NCBI RefSeq assembly: GCF_023701525.1
Contig: NZ_JAMQAW010000029.1
Span: 1-64,000, forward strand
Reading direction: 5' to 3'
DNA length: 64,000 nucleotides
DNA from: Streptomyces albipurpureus
Lineage (GTDB): Bacteria; Actinomycetota; Actinomycetes; Streptomycetales; Streptomycetaceae
Under the pieces are notes generated by a model. That model saw only the letters and a list, made by a program, of their open reading frames with translations, made no database searches and was not told the origin of the DNA. The translations under genes were made by a program, and so were the position numbers. Positions 62,317 to 64,000 of this stretch are shown here, in pieces (the first letter of the stretch is position 1; each line of letters starts with the position of its first letter).

Positions 62317-63582
62317 ATGAGTACGTCGAACGCCCCGCAGCTCAACAGACCCGCCGACTCCTCCCCCTCGGGCCCGCCCGCCGCCCGAAGCCTGCGCTCC
62401 CTGCTCACCTGGCTGGGGTTCGCCAACGCGGCGATGTACGCCATCTATCTCGGCCTCGGCGGCATCCTGAACCCCCTGCTCGTCGAGGATGTGGTCGGCA
62501 GCGCGGACAAGGTGACGGCCCTGGGCATCGTCTCCGGCGTCAGCGCCGTCTTCGCCACCCTGGCCAATCCGATCGCCGGCGCGCTGTCCGACCGGGCGGG
62601 CCGCCGAAACCCGTTCATCCTCGGTGGCGCGGTGCTCGCGGCGGTGTCCATTGCCGCCCTGGGCAGCATCAACAGCCTGCTGCTCATCGCGCTCTTCTGG
62701 TCGCTCGCCCAGATCTTCATGAACTCCTACCAGGCAGCGATCACGGCCATCGTGCCGGACCGGGTCCCGAAGGAACGTCTGGGCACCGCGTCCGCCATGG
62801 TCGGCCTTGGCCTACCGGTCGGCGGTCTGCTCGGCGTCACGGTCGCCGGTGGTCTCTCCGAGTCCCTGAACACCGCCTACCTGGTGTTCGGGGTGTTCAT
62901 CGCCTTCACCGCGGTGCTGTTCACCTGGCGGGTCAAGGACGTACCCCTCAGCAGTGCCGCCGCGGGCCCGAGCTTCAAGCAGCAGGCCGCCGCCTTCGGT
63001 GGCAGCCTCAAGGCGCATGACTTCCGCTGGGCCTTCATCGGCCGTGCGCTGCTGGTGCTCGGCTACTTCTCGGTGCAGGGCTACCAGCTGTACGTCCTCC
63101 AGGACCATGTGGACATGCCGTCCGGGATCGGCGCGACCGCCGGCACCGGCATCCTGAGCGCCCTCGGCATGGTGGCGGCCGGTGTATCCACCGTGCTCGG
63201 TGGCACGCTCTCCGACAAGCTGGGTCGCCGCAAGATATTCATCGCGGCGGCGGGATCGGTCGCCGGACTGGCGATGATCATCCCGATCGCCACTCCGACC
63301 TGGCCCGGAATGCTGGTCTTCACCGTGATCAACGGTCTGGCCTTCGGCTGCTTCATGGCCGTGGACACCGCAGTGGTCGCCGCCGTACTCCCCAGCCAGG
63401 GCGACGCGGCTCGGGACATGGGAGTGCTCAACGTCGCGAACGCGGGACCGCAGATCGTCGCGCCCTTCGTCGCCTCGTTGCTGATCGCCCATCTCGGCGG
63501 ATACAACACCCTGTTCGCCTTCGCCGGGATCTTCGCCGTCGTCGGCGCGATATCGGTCTACCGGATCCGGAGCGTCAACTGA
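62317..63582 (+). CDS. MFS sugar/metabolite transporter
   Basis: A 421-residue major facilitator with 12 predicted helices. Loop motif GALSDRAGRRNPFILGG (after helix 2) and its repeat GGTLSDKLGRRKIFIAAAG (after helix 8) are standard. It is downstream of the family 3 glycosidase on the same strand with a 300-bp gap that shows no gene, and probably imports the glycosidase substrate. ATG at 62317 follows AAAGGCATCCCTC; the frame upstream is untranslated. Confidence 0.93.
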   Translation: MSTSNAPQLNRPADSSPSGPPAARSLRSLLTWLGFANAAMYAIYLGLGGILNPLLVEDVVGSADKVTALGIVSGVSAVFATLANPIAGALSDRAGRRNPFILGGAVLAAVSIAALGSINSLLLIALFWSLAQIFMNSYQAAITAIVPDRVPKERLGTASAMVGLGLPVGGLLGVTVAGGLSESLNTAYLVFGVFIAFTAVLFTWRVKDVPLSSAAAGPSFKQQAAAFGGSLKAHDFRWAFIGRALLVLGYFSVQGYQLYVLQDHVDMPSGIGATAGTGILSALGMVAAGVSTVLGGTLSDKLGRRKIFIAAAGSVAGLAMIIPIATPTWPGMLVFTVINGLAFGCFMAVDTAVVAAVLPSQGDAARDMGVLNVANAGPQIVAPFVASLLIAHLGGYNTLFAFAGIFAVVGAISVYRIRSVN

Positions 63583-63596
63583 GCCCGAACGCACAC

Positions 63597-63646
63597 CGCG
63601 GTGGGATGGGGTACGGAAGCCGGCTCCCGTACCCCATCCCACCGCG
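63597..63646. terminator. 20-bp perfect hairpin, bidirectional terminator
   Basis: CGCGGTGGGATGGGGTACGG pairs perfectly with its complement across a 10-nt loop. It lies 14 nt after the MFS stop and 14 nt before the end of the convergent hydrolase gene, so it can terminate both. Confidence 0.85.
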
Positions 63647-63659
63647 TGCCGTTCAGATG

Positions 63660-64000
63660 TCAGATCCAGCCGTCGAGCGAATCCATAAAGCCCTGGAAGT
63701 CATCACGGTGGATACAGTGGCCGGCGCCGTCGACGGTACGGATCTCAAAACCGTTGTCCCGCAGTTCCTGGGCCACCTCCGGACTGATGACCAGGCTCGG
63801 GTCGGCCAGCTGGACCAGCGACGGAACCACTGCGCTCTCCGGCAGATAGGTGAGCGCGGCACCCTTCTCGGTGAGGGAGAGGAACTCCCCGTCGAACAGG
63901 GCGAATCCAGCCAACTCAGCCGCAACATCGGCATCCGACCAGCGCGGATTCCGCGCCCGCACACTGGCATCGGTCGCACTCTGGACCATGGCGAGCATGA
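63660..64000 (-). CDS. Alpha/beta hydrolase, C-terminal part (truncated by window edge)
   Basis: Only the last 113 codons are in the window. They match the end of an alpha/beta hydrolase: VPSLVQLADPSLVISPEVAQELRDNG with a putative catalytic Asp, then RTVDGAGHCIHRDDFQGFMDSLDGWI with a catalytic His in GAGHCIHRD. The preceding cap-like helices (VSEFDG) are also visible. The nucleophile lies outside the window, so the enzyme's type cannot be judged. Confidence 0.82.
   Translation of the reverse strand, partial: MLAMVQSATDASVRARNPRWSDADVAAELAGFALFDGEFLSLTEKGAALTYLPESAVVPSLVQLADPSLVISPEVAQELRDNGFEIRTVDGAGHCIHRDDFQGFMDSLDGWI

Overview
The window is high-GC actinobacterial chromosome, almost certainly Streptomyces. 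Third codon positions are strongly G/C, GTG starts are common, and several genes appear to be leaderless. The gene neighbourhood (nuoD-like, folP-folB-folK, folE-ftsH-hpt-tilS, dacB, ppa, ThrE-like exporter, DedA) is a core-chromosome arrangement of this genus. All functions below were assigned by reading the protein sequences; no database was searched.

Layout. 1-938: gene-free, carries the first copy of a modular dispersed repeat. 939-3151: NarL-type response regulator and its histidine kinase (minus), with a palindrome at the kinase promoter. 3248-5706: a MidA/NDUFAF7-type methyltransferase followed by a stand-alone NuoD paralogue. 6028-7488: a membrane-anchored coiled-coil protein. 7660-11660: an OpuC/ProVWX-type compatible-solute ABC transporter, with the ATPase gene divergent from the other three. 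11689-11841: a remnant resembling a KDPG aldolase. 12043-15151: folate cluster folP, NTF2-like, folB, folK, DUF3180. 15152-16405: gene-free, with two inverted copies of the same repeat. 16406-24325 (minus): folE, ftsH, hpt, tilS, a zinc metalloprotease and dacB, joining folate, purine salvage, tRNA modification, protein quality control and wall functions. 24508-32374: ppa, ThrE-like exporter, DedA, YbjQ-like, FBP-type zinc protein, glutamate decarboxylase, and a PadR/VOC divergent pair. 32516-38270: DinB-like, aldehyde dehydrogenase, and a WhiJ-type regulator / ATPase / DUF397 trio. 38390-47799: FUSC-type transporter, DUF2786 protein, lipoprotein, sugar acetyltransferase, RidA, PadR-HAAS pair and a DNA polymerase I-like protein.

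48249-56787 looks like an accessory region. It holds an ABC exporter with a long disordered N-terminus, then a compact four-gene cassette: two small exported His/Cys-containing proteins that look like distant paralogues, a cysteine-synthase-fold PLP enzyme and an MFS transporter overlapping it by 4 nt. This cassette is the best candidate here for an undescribed system, probably making and exporting a small amino-acid-derived product or handling a metal or thiol. 56985-64000: a Ser/Thr kinase-WD40 fusion, then a TetR-controlled sugar locus (family 3 glycosidase plus MFS transporter) behind strong palindromes, and a truncated alpha/beta hydrolase at the edge.

No tRNA, rRNA, CRISPR array, intact insertion sequence or prophage gene was recognised. 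The intergenic DNA is unusually rich in short tandem and inverted repeats, listed individually.
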